Origin: Gordonibacter sp. An230
GTDB lineage: Bacteria; Actinomycetota; Coriobacteriia; Coriobacteriales; Eggerthellaceae
Assembly: GCF_002159915.1 (NCBI RefSeq)
Contig: NZ_NFJP01000017.1
Coordinates: 1-64,000 of the forward strand
DNA length: 64,000 bases
Direction of reading: 5' to 3'
Shown here: piece after piece, positions 18,438 through 26,374 of the stretch
Layout: the number at the start of each line of letters is the position of its first letter
How positions within the stretch are numbered: position 1 is the stretch's first letter
Position numbers and translations under genes: made by a program
Notes under the pieces: generated by a model
Databases searched by the model: none
Told to the model about the DNA's origin: nothing
What the model saw: the letters and a program-made list of their open reading frames with translations, nothing else

Positions 18438-20132
18438 ATGACGTTCAAACGAAGTATCCGCTTCAAGTTCGCGGTGTTCATCGGCGCGTTCATCGTGGCC
18501 CTCATGGCCGTCGACGCGCTGTGGAACGTCCAGCTGCAACAGCAGCAGGCCGAAAACGAGGCGCGCGAGAAGGCCGAAGTGCTGGCCGACGAGATGCACG
18601 CGATGTGGGACTTCATCGACATCAACCAGAACACCATCAACCGCACCGAGGACGGCGCCTTCCGCACGAAGGCCCTCGTATGCGTGGTCGCGGCCAAATC
18701 GGTGAGCACGCTGTTCACCATGAATACCGACTACAAGATCCAGTACACAAGCCCCACCCCGCGGCAGGCGGCGAACGCTCCCGACGAGTTCGAGCAGCAG
18801 GCGTTCGACGCCTTCGATGCCGACGCGGCCCTCGAAGCGTACTACGACGTGGGCTACGACGCAGAAGGTCGGCGCGTATTCCGTTACGCCGAGCCGCTGT
18901 ACGTGACCGAGACCTGCCTCGAATGCCATGGTGAGCCCGTCGGCGAGCTCGACCAGTTCGGCTATGAGAAGGAGGGCATGCGGGTGGGCGACATCGGCGG
19001 CGCCGTGTCCATCACCGAGCCCATGGACATCTACGCCGACGGCATGCGCACGAGCGTGCTGCAGCAGGTGTTCATGGTGCTGCTCGTGCTCGTACTGGCC
19101 TGCGCGGGCATCTACTTCGCCGTGAGCAAGCTCGTGCTGCACCCGCTCGACGTGCTCGGACGCGCGGCAAAGCAGATCGGCGCGGGCGACTTCTCCTACC
19201 AGTTGGAGACGCGCACCGTGGGCGGCCCCGACGAGCTCACCGAGTTCGCTGATGACTTCGACAAGATGGCCCGGCAGCTGGAACGGCTCTACACCGACCT
19301 CGAGAGCGAAGTGCGCAGCCAAACCGACAAGCTCTCGGCGCTCAATGACCTGCTGCTGTTCCAGAAAGCCGAGCTCAAGCGTGCACTCGACCGTCTCAGC
19401 GAGGAAACCGCCTACAAAAACGAGTTCTTCGCCATCATGAGCCACGAGCTGCGCACGCCGCTCACCTCCATCCTCGCGTTCGCGCGCATCCTGCGCGAGG
19501 TCGACTCGCTCGACGCCAAGACGCGCAGCGCCGTGGAGGAGATTGAAGCGAACGCGACGCTTTTGCTCAACATGGTGAACAACATCCTGACCATCTCGAA
19601 AGCCGAGGCGCACAAGAACGAGCTGGTGGTGGAGCCGGTCGATTTCGTGGACCTGCTGGGTTTCGTCAGGAAGTCGCTCGAACCCGTGGCGAAGAACAAG
19701 GGCATCTCCCTGACCGCGAAGACCGATGCCGACGTGCCCGTGTCGATGGCCGACTGGGAGAAGCTCCGGCGCATCGTCGAGAACCTCGTGGACAACGCCA
19801 TCAAGTACACCCACGTCGGCGGCAAGGTGGACGTGCGCGCCACGTTAGACGGCGACCGCATCGCCGTGGCGGTTTCGGACGACGGCATGGGCATCGACGA
19901 AGCCGACCAGGAGGGTATCTTCGAGCGCTACCGACAGGCCAGCCAGTCGCCCAACCGCCGCTACCGCGGCACGGGCCTCGGCCTGGCCGTGGTGAAGGAG
20001 CTGGCCGAGCTGCACGGGGGCAGCGTTTCGGTGGAGTCGGCGCGCAAGCTCGGCAGCACGTTCACCGTGCGCATACCCTACGTTGCCGTGGATACGGAGG
20101 ACTACGATGAAGAAGATCCTTCTGATCGATGA
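18438..20132 (+). CDS. Sensor histidine kinase with a periplasmic DUF3365 heme c-motif domain
   Basis: This 564-residue membrane kinase has TM1 at about 11-29, an extracytoplasmic DUF3365-like sensor at about 30-205 with a heme c site CLECHG (Cys160, Cys163, His164), TM2 at about 208-228, HAMP, a dimerisation domain with H-box MSHELRT (His336) and an ATPase domain (NLVDNAIKY, GTGLGLAVV). DUF3365/Tll0287-type domains can bind heme c and are thought to sense redox state or small ligands; the signal here is unknown. The ATG at 18438 has a GGGGAGG site. It overlaps the response regulator gene by 26 bases. Confidence 0.88.
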   Translation: MTFKRSIRFKFAVFIGAFIVALMAVDALWNVQLQQQQAENEAREKAEVLADEMHAMWDFIDINQNTINRTEDGAFRTKALVCVVAAKSVSTLFTMNTDYKIQYTSPTPRQAANAPDEFEQQAFDAFDADAALEAYYDVGYDAEGRRVFRYAEPLYVTETCLECHGEPVGELDQFGYEKEGMRVGDIGGAVSITEPMDIYADGMRTSVLQQVFMVLLVLVLACAGIYFAVSKLVLHPLDVLGRAAKQIGAGDFSYQLETRTVGGPDELTEFADDFDKMARQLERLYTDLESEVRSQTDKLSALNDLLLFQKAELKRALDRLSEETAYKNEFFAIMSHELRTPLTSILAFARILREVDSLDAKTRSAVEEIEANATLLLNMVNNILTISKAEAHKNELVVEPVDFVDLLGFVRKSLEPVAKNKGISLTAKTDADVPVSMADWEKLRRIVENLVDNAIKYTHVGGKVDVRATLDGDRIAVAVSDDGMGIDEADQEGIFERYRQASQSPNRRYRGTGLGLAVVKELAELHGGSVSVESARKLGSTFTVRIPYVAVDTEDYDEEDPSDR

Positions 20133-20814
20133 CGAGACCAGCATCGCGCGTCTCGTGAGCAGCATGGCGGGCGATGCGGGATACGCGTTCGCTTACGCCG
20201 AAGACGGCGCCGAGGGCCTCCTCGCCGTCGAGCGGGAGGCGCCCGACCTCGTCATCATGGACGTGATGATGCCAAAGATGGACGGCTTCACCACCTGTCG
20301 GCTCATGCGCGAGCGCGGCATCACGTGCCCCGTCATCTTTCTCTCCGCGAAAGGCGATATCGTAGACAAGGGCGTGGGCTTCCAGGCCGGCGGCGACGAT
20401 TACATGGTGAAGCCGTTCGACCCGCGCGAGCTGCTCATGCACATCGAAGCCCACCTTCGCCGCGCGAGCATGGCCGCCGCGCCCGCCGCGTCGCGAGGCG
20501 ACATCCTGTACGCGGGACGCTTCGTGCTCGACCGCGGGCAGTTTCGCGTCACAAAGGACGGCGATCGTCTGGCGCTCACGCCCAAGGAGTTCAAGATATT
20601 CTACGCACTGGCGGAAAGTCCCAGCCTCGTACTGTCGAAGGAGCAGCTCGTGGAGGCGGCATGGGGCAAAGAATTCGTTGGCGAGACGTCGAGCATCACG
20701 GTGTTCATCAAGAAGCTGCGCGAGAAGGTGGAGGACGACCCCTCCGACCCGCGCGTCATCCAAACCGTCTGGGGCATCGGCTATCGCTTCGAACCCGATG
20801 GCCGCGAGGACTAG
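20107..20814 (+). CDS. OmpR/PhoB-type response regulator
   Basis: This 235-residue regulator has an N-terminal receiver domain (LLIDDETS; phospho-acceptor Asp in VIMDVMMPKMDG; LSAKGD; KPFDPRELL) and a C-terminal winged helix (LTPKEFKIFYALAESPSLVLSKEQL...VWGIGYRFEPD). The ATG at 20107 follows a GGAGGACTACG site inside the kinase gene, so the two are translated together. The likely target is the divergent molybdoenzyme operon at 18155. Confidence 0.93.
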   Translation: MKKILLIDDETSIARLVSSMAGDAGYAFAYAEDGAEGLLAVEREAPDLVIMDVMMPKMDGFTTCRLMRERGITCPVIFLSAKGDIVDKGVGFQAGGDDYMVKPFDPRELLMHIEAHLRRASMAAAPAASRGDILYAGRFVLDRGQFRVTKDGDRLALTPKEFKIFYALAESPSLVLSKEQLVEAAWGKEFVGETSSITVFIKKLREKVEDDPSDPRVIQTVWGIGYRFEPDGRED

Positions 20815-21225
20815 GGAGCGGCACGCGTCCCAAAATGAGGACAATTCTGTTTGGGGCACCGACCTTGAGCGACCGGCTCCAAGCTGACCGAGAGTCAGGC
20901 ACGCAGAAGACATCCCGTGCGACGGGCGTCGACGCACCGTACGAGCCGACATGCGGGACGGCGAACGGGCGACTCACCCCGTCGATCTTGGCATGGGTTT
21001 TCGAACTCAGCGCTTTGCGGCTTTGCTCAAACGCTCACACCGACCTTGGCTCAACGACGGACCGCCGCAGACATGGGGCGCAAATCGGCGCCTATGACAA
21101 TTTCAGCACCCGCTTTGCACAGCACTCGATTCCGACGAGGCGCAAACCCCAGATAGCGATGCTTTGACAAACCGCAAATCGCAAGACGCATCGGCGCGCA
21201 TTGTCGTGAATACCGGCTCGCATCC
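20815..21225. other. Gene-free spacer, about 410 bp
   Basis: This region lies between the response regulator and the convergent AGCS copy 2. The sequence is somewhat less GC-rich than coding DNA, and none of the short open frames looks like a protein. The terminator of the AGCS gene lies at its right edge. Confidence 0.4.
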
Positions 21226-21257
21226 AAAAAGCGCCGCGACTGCATTTCGGAGGCGCT
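21226..21257 (-). terminator. Terminator of AGCS copy 2
   Basis: On the minus strand, a GCGCC...GGCGC stem that begins at the stop codon is followed by TTTTT. It has a five-pair outer stem with a loose interior, so it is of moderate strength. Confidence 0.55.
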
Positions 21258-22707
21258 ACCTGCCCTCTAGCTGCGGTATGGGCGCGTCGTCGGCCTCGTC
21301 GAGGTTGCCCTCCCACACGTAGTGGCGCGTCTCGCGTGCGATCACGCCGGAGAGCAGCAACACGACGACGATGTTGGGAATGGCCATGAGCGCGTTGCCG
21401 ATGTCGGAAATCGTCCACACGACATCGCCCACGCCGATGGCGCCGAGGAAGGCCACGGCCACGTAGACCACCTGGTACGGACGGATGGCGTAACGGCCGA
21501 ACAGGTACGTGATGCAGCGGTTGCCGTAGTACGACCAGCCCAGAATGGTGGTGTAGCTGAACGCCACCATGCCCAGCACCAGGATGGGCGTGCCGATGTA
21601 GGGGATCTTCGCGAACGCCTCGCTGGCCAGCATCGCGCCGGAGTAGACGGTGGGGTTCGCGAGAATGTCCGACGCGATGTCGGGGTTCGCCAGCATCGTG
21701 GACACGAGCACGATGCCCGTGAGCGCGCAGATGACCACAGTGGACCAGAAGGTGCCGGTCATCGCCACGAGCGCCTGCTGCGCCGGGTTGCGCGTGGAGG
21801 CCGCCGACGCCACGATGGGCGCCGAGCCCAGGCCCGACTCGTTGGAGAACAGGCCGCGCGCGCAGCCGAACTGCAGAGCCATCATGATGCCCGACCCCAC
21901 CGCGCCGCCGAAAGCCGCCTTCGGGGTGAAGGCGCACTCCAGGATGAGACCCAGCGCCTCGCCGACCAGCGCCCAGTTGAGCGCGAGGACGACCAGGCAG
22001 CCGCCCGCGTAGGCGACGGCCATGACGGGCACGAGTTTCTCGCACACCTTCGAGATGGACCGCACGCCGCCGAAGATGACCGCCGAGACGAGCGCGACAA
22101 TGACGATCCCGATGGCCCAAACGGGTATCCCGGGCGCGTTTGCCGTGATGATGCCCGTCATCGCCGACGCCTGCACGGCCGATCCGGTGCCGACGGCCGC
22201 AATGGCCGCGAACGCCGCGAACGCAACGGCGCCGAGCCTCGCCCACCAGGGAGCTCGTCCGATGGAACCGGAGTCGCGCCCGCTCGCGGCGTTGCGCCCG
22301 AACGCGCGCTCCCAGACGAACATGGCGCCGCCGAGCATGGCGCCGTTGTGATCGCGCACGCGGTACTTCACGGCGACGTACGTCTCGGCGTACTTCGTGG
22401 CGATGCCGAGCACGCCGGTGACCCACATCCAGAGCACCGCGCCCGGCCCTCCCGCCAAGATGGCCGTGGCCACGCCCACGATCGAGCCGGTGCCGATAGT
22501 GGCCGCAAGCGCAGTGGCCAACGCGCCGAAATGACTGATGTCGCCCGTGCCCTCGGGGTCGCTCGACAGCGACAGCCTGATGGCCCGAGGCAGCTTGCGC
22601 TGGATGAACCCCGTCTTGAACGTGAAGAAAAGATGCGATCCCAAAAGAAGCGCGATCATCGCTGGACCCCAGACGATGGAGTCGATGGTGTCGAGAAGCT
22701 CAAGCAT
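21256..22707 (-). CDS. Sodium:alanine symporter family (AGCS) carrier, copy 2
   Basis: This 483-residue paralogue of the carrier at 12671-14086 has the same family blocks (GTGSIVGVATAI, GCARGLFSNESGLGSAPI, YYGNRC). It differs by a 12-residue insertion (about 141-152, AASGRDSGS) and a longer loop near residue 335. It shares a 159-bp identical DNA block with copy 1, pointing to gene conversion. A TATAAT box at 22719-22724 sits 12 bases before its ATG, with no room for a normal leader. Substrate is inferred as a small amino acid with Na+ or H+. Confidence 0.93.
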   Translation of the reverse strand: MLELLDTIDSIVWGPAMIALLLGSHLFFTFKTGFIQRKLPRAIRLSLSSDPEGTGDISHFGALATALAATIGTGSIVGVATAILAGGPGAVLWMWVTGVLGIATKYAETYVAVKYRVRDHNGAMLGGAMFVWERAFGRNAASGRDSGSIGRAPWWARLGAVAFAAFAAIAAVGTGSAVQASAMTGIITANAPGIPVWAIGIVIVALVSAVIFGGVRSISKVCEKLVPVMAVAYAGGCLVVLALNWALVGEALGLILECAFTPKAAFGGAVGSGIMMALQFGCARGLFSNESGLGSAPIVASAASTRNPAQQALVAMTGTFWSTVVICALTGIVLVSTMLANPDIASDILANPTVYSGAMLASEAFAKIPYIGTPILVLGMVAFSYTTILGWSYYGNRCITYLFGRYAIRPYQVVYVAVAFLGAIGVGDVVWTISDIGNALMAIPNIVVVLLLSGVIARETRHYVWEGNLDEADDAPIPQLEGR

Positions 22708-22718
22708 GATGGCGTCGC

Positions 22719-22724
22719 ATTATA
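22719..22724 (-). promoter_or_regulatory. Candidate -10 box of AGCS copy 2
   Basis: A perfect TATAAT on the minus strand lies 12 bases upstream of the ATG, implying a leader of about 5 bases if it is used. The -35 region has no clear match. Confidence 0.4.
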
Positions 22725-23466
22725 CCCCATCCGCATCCGCCCTTCGCCGAAAACGCCCATCGAGTTATCGCGAAGCGGCCCGGCATGCCGCCATCGAGCG
22801 CGCTGGGCCGCTTCGCACATGCCGAAAGGCGTTTTGACGGCAAGAATCGCCGGATTGCCGCCGAAAGCCCCCGCGATTCCGACCCGATTCCCTTCGGTTC
22901 GCCGAGCGCAACCCAAGCATCGCCGGAAAAGGACCCGGCCGTAAAACGCAAGGGAAAGAGGGCGGCCGCTCGGGAGCCTGCGCATGGCAGCAATCTGGCG
23001 AATTTTGCGCCGGAAAAGCCCTATGCGCCGCCGAGCGATGTCGGCGAAGGCCATGCAAACCCGCAACGCAGATCCCCGCGACGCTTGGTGGGAGCTCGCC
23101 CCATGGGACGGCCTTCGCTTCGCCCGACCGCACTGACTCGACCCGGCATCAGGCGAATGCCGGGTCGAGTCAGCCATGGCTTGACGACGAAACGCCCCTC
23201 CCCATACCGAACCAGAAGCGGCGCAGGCGCTCCGCAAAACCGAAGCCGACGGAAGCGCTCGGCGGCTTCGGTGCCGAGGGTCCGCGCGAGGCTCTGACCC
23301 TGGAGTCCAAACCGCAGCACGTCGATCCGCGCCGATCCCAGCCCGCAAGCAGCGCGCCCCTTGCGAGAGCGCCCAACCCCCTTCCTCGCCGCGAGCGAGA
23401 GGATGACGCGCGAGATGCCGCAGAGCGGAGGGCCCGAAAGCGCCGATGCGCGCATTCGGCCCTCCC
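22725..23466. other. Gene-free spacer, about 740 bp
   Basis: This region lies between the divergent AGCS copy 2 and the riboflavin operon. Open frames are Arg/Ser/Pro-rich on both strands and none has a domain-like segment. It contains a strong inverted repeat (23133-23173) and a 60-bp segment (about 22982-23046) related to another spacer at about 44062-44130. Confidence 0.5.
23133..23173. repeat. 17-bp perfect inverted repeat
   Basis: The arms (TGACTCGACCCGGCAT and its complement, plus one outer C-G pair) are separated by a 7-base loop. There is no T-tract on either side. It lies in the spacer about 400 bp from AGCS copy 2 and about 330 bp before the riboflavin promoter. Function is unknown. 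Confidence 0.75.
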
Positions 23467-23495
23467 TTGCACCGCGCAAGGGAAACGGTTACAAT
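23467..23495 (+). promoter_or_regulatory. Promoter of the riboflavin transport operon
   Basis: TTGCAC at 23467-23472 and TACAAT at 23490-23495 are separated by exactly 17 bases. Transcription would start about 7 bases later, just before the FMN riboswitch. The same two hexamers at the same spacing precede the LuxR-type gene near 47.46 kb. Confidence 0.7.
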
Positions 23496-23505
23496 GCGCG
23501 CCATG

Positions 23506-23684
23506 GATTCTGTTTCAGGGCGAGGTGCAATTCCTCACTGGCGGTAATCCGGCCCGACCCCCGCGTCGGCGCCGCGAGTCCGCGACCTCGAACGGCACGT
23601 CTGGGAGTAGCCCCACCCGCGCCGCTTCGGGCTGATTCCGGTGAGATCCCGGAACCAACGGTATAGTCCGGATGGAAGAGGCAG
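23506..23684 (+). ncRNA. FMN riboswitch (RFN element)
   Basis: The conserved blocks appear in order: TTTCAGGGCGAGGTGCAATTC, CACTGGCGGTAATCC, GGTGAGATCCCGGAACC, and AACGGTATAGTCCGGATGGA followed by AGA. The element precedes a RibU-ECF operon and is followed by an intrinsic terminator at 23725-23759, so FMN should stop transcription before ribU. Confidence 0.93.
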
Positions 23685-23724
23685 AGATCCGCCAGGCGCC
23701 AGGCGTCTCGGCGGACCCCGTGTA

Positions 23725-23759
23725 AGCCTGTATGGATGGAATTCATACGGGCTCGTTTT
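23725..23759 (+). terminator. Riboswitch-controlled intrinsic terminator
   Basis: AGCCTGTATG (23725-23734) pairs with CATACGGGCT (23744-23753), giving ten pairs with one G-U. The run CGTTTT follows. It lies between the FMN aptamer and ribU, as expected for the off-state terminator. Confidence 0.8.
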
Positions 23760-23819
23760 CTCTCAAGGCCGGAAAACCTGACCCGAATCGGAGCGGGCCT
23801 TGCGAGAAAGGAGCCCATC

Positions 23820-24476
23820 ATGCAGAACGGCACGACACCGCGCGTCGGCAACGGAGGCAAAGCGCCAGGAGGCAACGAACCCTCGAAAGCCACCTCGGCC
23901 CCCTCTCCCTACAAGCTCTCCAACACAAACACCTGGGACACCCGTCAGCTCGTCACGATGGCCCTCATGTGCGCTATCGGAGTGCTGTTGTCGTTCATCG
24001 AGTTCCCGCTTCTGCCAGGCGTCACCTGGCTCAAATACGACGCTTCGGCCATGCCCGCCATGGTGTGCGGCTTCGCGTTCGGCCCGGCGGCGGGCCTTTC
24101 GGTGGGCGTCGTCGGGGCCGTCATCCACGGCATCCTCATGGCCGACTTCTCCGGAGCGCTTATGAACATCCTCGTGGTGACGGGTTTCGTCCTCCCGGCG
24201 GCGGCCGTCTACCGGCGCTCGCGCACGTTCAGAAGCGGCGCCGTCGGCCTCGCGCTGAGCGTCATCGCTGCCACGATCATGGCCATCTTGGGCAACCTGC
24301 TGGTCACGCCGGCATGGCTCGGCGTGCCCCTCGATGCCGTCATCGCCATGATCCTGCCTATCCTCACGCCGTTCAACCTGGCCAAAGGGGTGCTCAACGC
24401 CGTGCTCACCCTCGTCGTGTACAAGAGCGTGTCGAACCTCATCACGCCGAAGAAAAAGCAGGTCAAGGGACGCTAA
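23820..24476 (+). CDS. ribU: Riboflavin ECF transporter S component
   Basis: This 218-residue protein has a hydrophilic N-terminus of about 45 residues and about six membrane helices. RibU-like blocks include FPLLPGVTWLKYDASAMPAM and FGPAAGLSVG. It binds riboflavin (or FMN) outside and delivers it through the ECF motor encoded downstream. The ATG at 23820 has a GAAAGGAG site; an earlier ATG at 23736 lies inside the terminator hairpin and is unlikely. The FMN riboswitch supports the substrate assignment strongly. Confidence 0.93.
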   Translation: MQNGTTPRVGNGGKAPGGNEPSKATSAPSPYKLSNTNTWDTRQLVTMALMCAIGVLLSFIEFPLLPGVTWLKYDASAMPAMVCGFAFGPAAGLSVGVVGAVIHGILMADFSGALMNILVVTGFVLPAAAVYRRSRTFRSGAVGLALSVIAATIMAILGNLLVTPAWLGVPLDAVIAMILPILTPFNLAKGVLNAVLTLVVYKSVSNLITPKKKQVKGR

Positions 24477-24486
24477 GTCCCCGTAT

Positions 24487-24520
24487 CGCCGCCTGGCGTC
24501 TTGCGATATGCCAGGCGGCG
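24487..24520 (+). repeat. 11-bp inverted repeat between ribU and ecfA1
   Basis: CGCCGCCTGGC and its perfect complement GCCAGGCGGCG are separated by 12 bases. It ends 16 bases before the ecfA1 start, with no T-tract. It could adjust mRNA stability or ratio between the S component and the motor genes. Confidence 0.7.
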
Positions 24521-24536
24521 GGAACAGGATGCGCAC

Positions 24537-25358
24537 ATGATCGAGTTTGACAACGCGGGCTTCACTTACGATGGCGAGACATTCGTGCTCGACAGCGTGA
24601 CCGCGCGTATTGAGCAGGGCGAGTTCGTCTGCATACTCGGCGGCAACGGTTCGGGGAAATCCACCCTCGCCAAGCACGTCAACGCCTTGCTCTCGCCCGA
24701 CGAGGGCAGCGTGCGCGTGCTCGGACACGATACGCGCGACGAGGACAGCGTGTACTTCATCCGAAGCCAAGCCGGCATGGTGTTCCAAAACCCCGACGAT
24801 CAGCTGGTGGCCAGCCTCATCGAAAACGACGTGGCGTTCGGTCCGGAAAATCTGGGGGTGCCGACGAACGAGCTGCGCGAACGCGTTTCGGCAGCGCTGG
24901 CCGACGTGGGCCTGCAAGGTTTCGAGAAGCGCGAGACGGCAGCGCTTTCGGGCGGGCAGAAGCAGCGCGTGGCCATCGCAGGGGCCCTTGCCATGGAGCC
25001 GGCCATCCTCGTCCTGGACGAAGCCACGGCCATGCTCGACCCGCGCGGGCGCAAAGGCCTCATGCGCGTGTGCCGCACGCTGCACGAACGCGGCATGACC
25101 ATCGTCATGATCACTCATTTCATGGAGGAAGCCGCCCAGGCCGACCGCGTCATCGTGCTCGAAGGCGGGCACGTGGCCGCCGACGGCACGCCCGCCGATG
25201 TGCTCGTGCAGGCCGACCTGCTCAGGCGTCTGCACCTCGACGTGCCCTTCGCGTGCGCGCTGTCGTTTGCGCTCAAGCGCCGCGGGGTGGATGCGGGCGT
25301 CCACATCGAAACGACGAGCCTGAAGGAGGAGCTGTGCCGATTGCTTTCGAGGGCGTGA
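24537..25358 (+). CDS. ecfA1: ECF transporter ATPase A1
   Basis: This 273-residue ABC ATPase has Walker A GGNGSGKST, Q-loop VFQNPDDQ, signature LSGGQKQ and Walker B ILVLDEATAMLD. It pairs with the second ATPase downstream to drive EcfT. The ATG at 24537 gives the family-typical MIEFDNAGFTY start, but the ribosome site is weak (GGCGGGAACAGG). It comes 60 bases after ribU, behind a perfect hairpin, and overlaps the next gene by 25 bases. Confidence 0.93.
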   Translation: MIEFDNAGFTYDGETFVLDSVTARIEQGEFVCILGGNGSGKSTLAKHVNALLSPDEGSVRVLGHDTRDEDSVYFIRSQAGMVFQNPDDQLVASLIENDVAFGPENLGVPTNELRERVSAALADVGLQGFEKRETAALSGGQKQRVAIAGALAMEPAILVLDEATAMLDPRGRKGLMRVCRTLHERGMTIVMITHFMEEAAQADRVIVLEGGHVAADGTPADVLVQADLLRRLHLDVPFACALSFALKRRGVDAGVHIETTSLKEELCRLLSRA

Positions 25359-26374
25359 GCTACGCCTACGTCGATCCCGAGCGCCAGGCGAAGAGCGCGC
25401 GCCGCCGCAAACGCCGCCGCGATGCCGGCGCCATCGAGGAGGCGCCTTCCCTCGAGAAGGGCTTTCCGGCATGGGGCGGATCGCCGGATGCCGTATGGGC
25501 GCTCGCCGACATCGACTTCACGCTGGCCGACGGGGAGTTCCTCGGCGTGGCCGGGCACACCGGCAGCGGGAAGAGCACGCTCGTCCAGCACATGAACGGG
25601 CTTGTGCACCCCACGCGGGGACGCGTGCTCTTCGACGGACAGGACCTGGCCGACAAGCGCGTCGCCCAGGAATGCCGCGGGAAAGTGGGGCTGGTGTTCC
25701 AGTATCCCGAGCACCAGCTGTTCGCGGCCACCGTACGCGAAGATGTGGCGTTCGGCCCCCGCAACCTGGGGCTATCCGACGAAGAAATCGAACGGCGCGT
25801 GCGCGCCGCCTTGGAGGACGTGCACCTCGACCCCGACGAGGTGGGCGGCAAGAGCCCTTTCGAGCTTTCCGGTGGACAGCAGCGGCGCGTCGCGTTCGCG
25901 GGAGTGCTGGCCATGGAGCCGCGTGCGCTCGTGCTCGACGAGCCGGTGGCGGGGCTCGACCCGGTGGCGCGCGAGGAGTTCCTCTCGCTCATCGAAGAAC
26001 TGCACAGCGCGGGCCTCACCGTGGTCATGGTGTCCCATAGCATGGACGATCTCGCACGCCTCGCCGACCGCATGCTCGTGCTGAACGAAGGCAGGCAGTT
26101 CGCGCTCGGAACGCCCGCGGAGGTGTTCGCGCACGGCGATGCGCTGCGCGCCATCGGCCTGGACGTGCCCGCCGCCCAGAAGCTTGCCGAGGAGCTGCGT
26201 GAAATGGGGGTCGAGCTGCCACGCGACCTGTACGATTTAGAATCGCTCGCCGACGATTTGGCGGGAAGACTTGCCGACAGCGCACCCTCCCGCGAACCGA
26301 AAGTCGGCGAAGACGAGCCGGGGCGGAACGCGAGCGAAGCGCCCTGCGCCGCCGGGGAGGCCCCCTATGCCTGA
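25334..26374 (+). CDS. ecfA2: ECF transporter ATPase A2
   Basis: This 346-residue ABC ATPase has Walker A GHTGSGKST, Q-loop VFQYPEHQ, signature LSGGQQRR and Walker B ALVLDEPVAGLD. A charged insertion of about 35 residues (KSARRRKRRRD...) lies between the first strand and the Walker A region, and the last 45 residues are an acidic extension; both are longer than usual for EcfA2. The GTG start at 25334 has an AAGGAGGA site inside ecfA1. It overlaps ecfT by 8 bases. Confidence 0.92.
   Translation: MPIAFEGVSYAYVDPERQAKSARRRKRRRDAGAIEEAPSLEKGFPAWGGSPDAVWALADIDFTLADGEFLGVAGHTGSGKSTLVQHMNGLVHPTRGRVLFDGQDLADKRVAQECRGKVGLVFQYPEHQLFAATVREDVAFGPRNLGLSDEEIERRVRAALEDVHLDPDEVGGKSPFELSGGQQRRVAFAGVLAMEPRALVLDEPVAGLDPVAREEFLSLIEELHSAGLTVVMVSHSMDDLARLADRMLVLNEGRQFALGTPAEVFAHGDALRAIGLDVPAAQKLAEELREMGVELPRDLYDLESLADDLAGRLADSAPSREPKVGEDEPGRNASEAPCAAGEAPYA

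Noticed and set aside
13184-21939. Shared AGCS block considered as an insertion-sequence end
   Set aside because: The identical block lies inside conserved coding sequence of both carriers, with no transposase or terminal repeats.
22785-23297. 170-residue plus-strand open frame in the spacer before the riboflavin operon
   Set aside because: Low-complexity Arg/Ser/Pro sequence that runs through the 17-bp inverted repeat; no start signal.
24529-24540. Tiny reading frame ATG-CGC-ACA-TGA overlapping the ecfA1 start
   Set aside because: Three codons only; chance arrangement is likely, and no evidence that it is translated.
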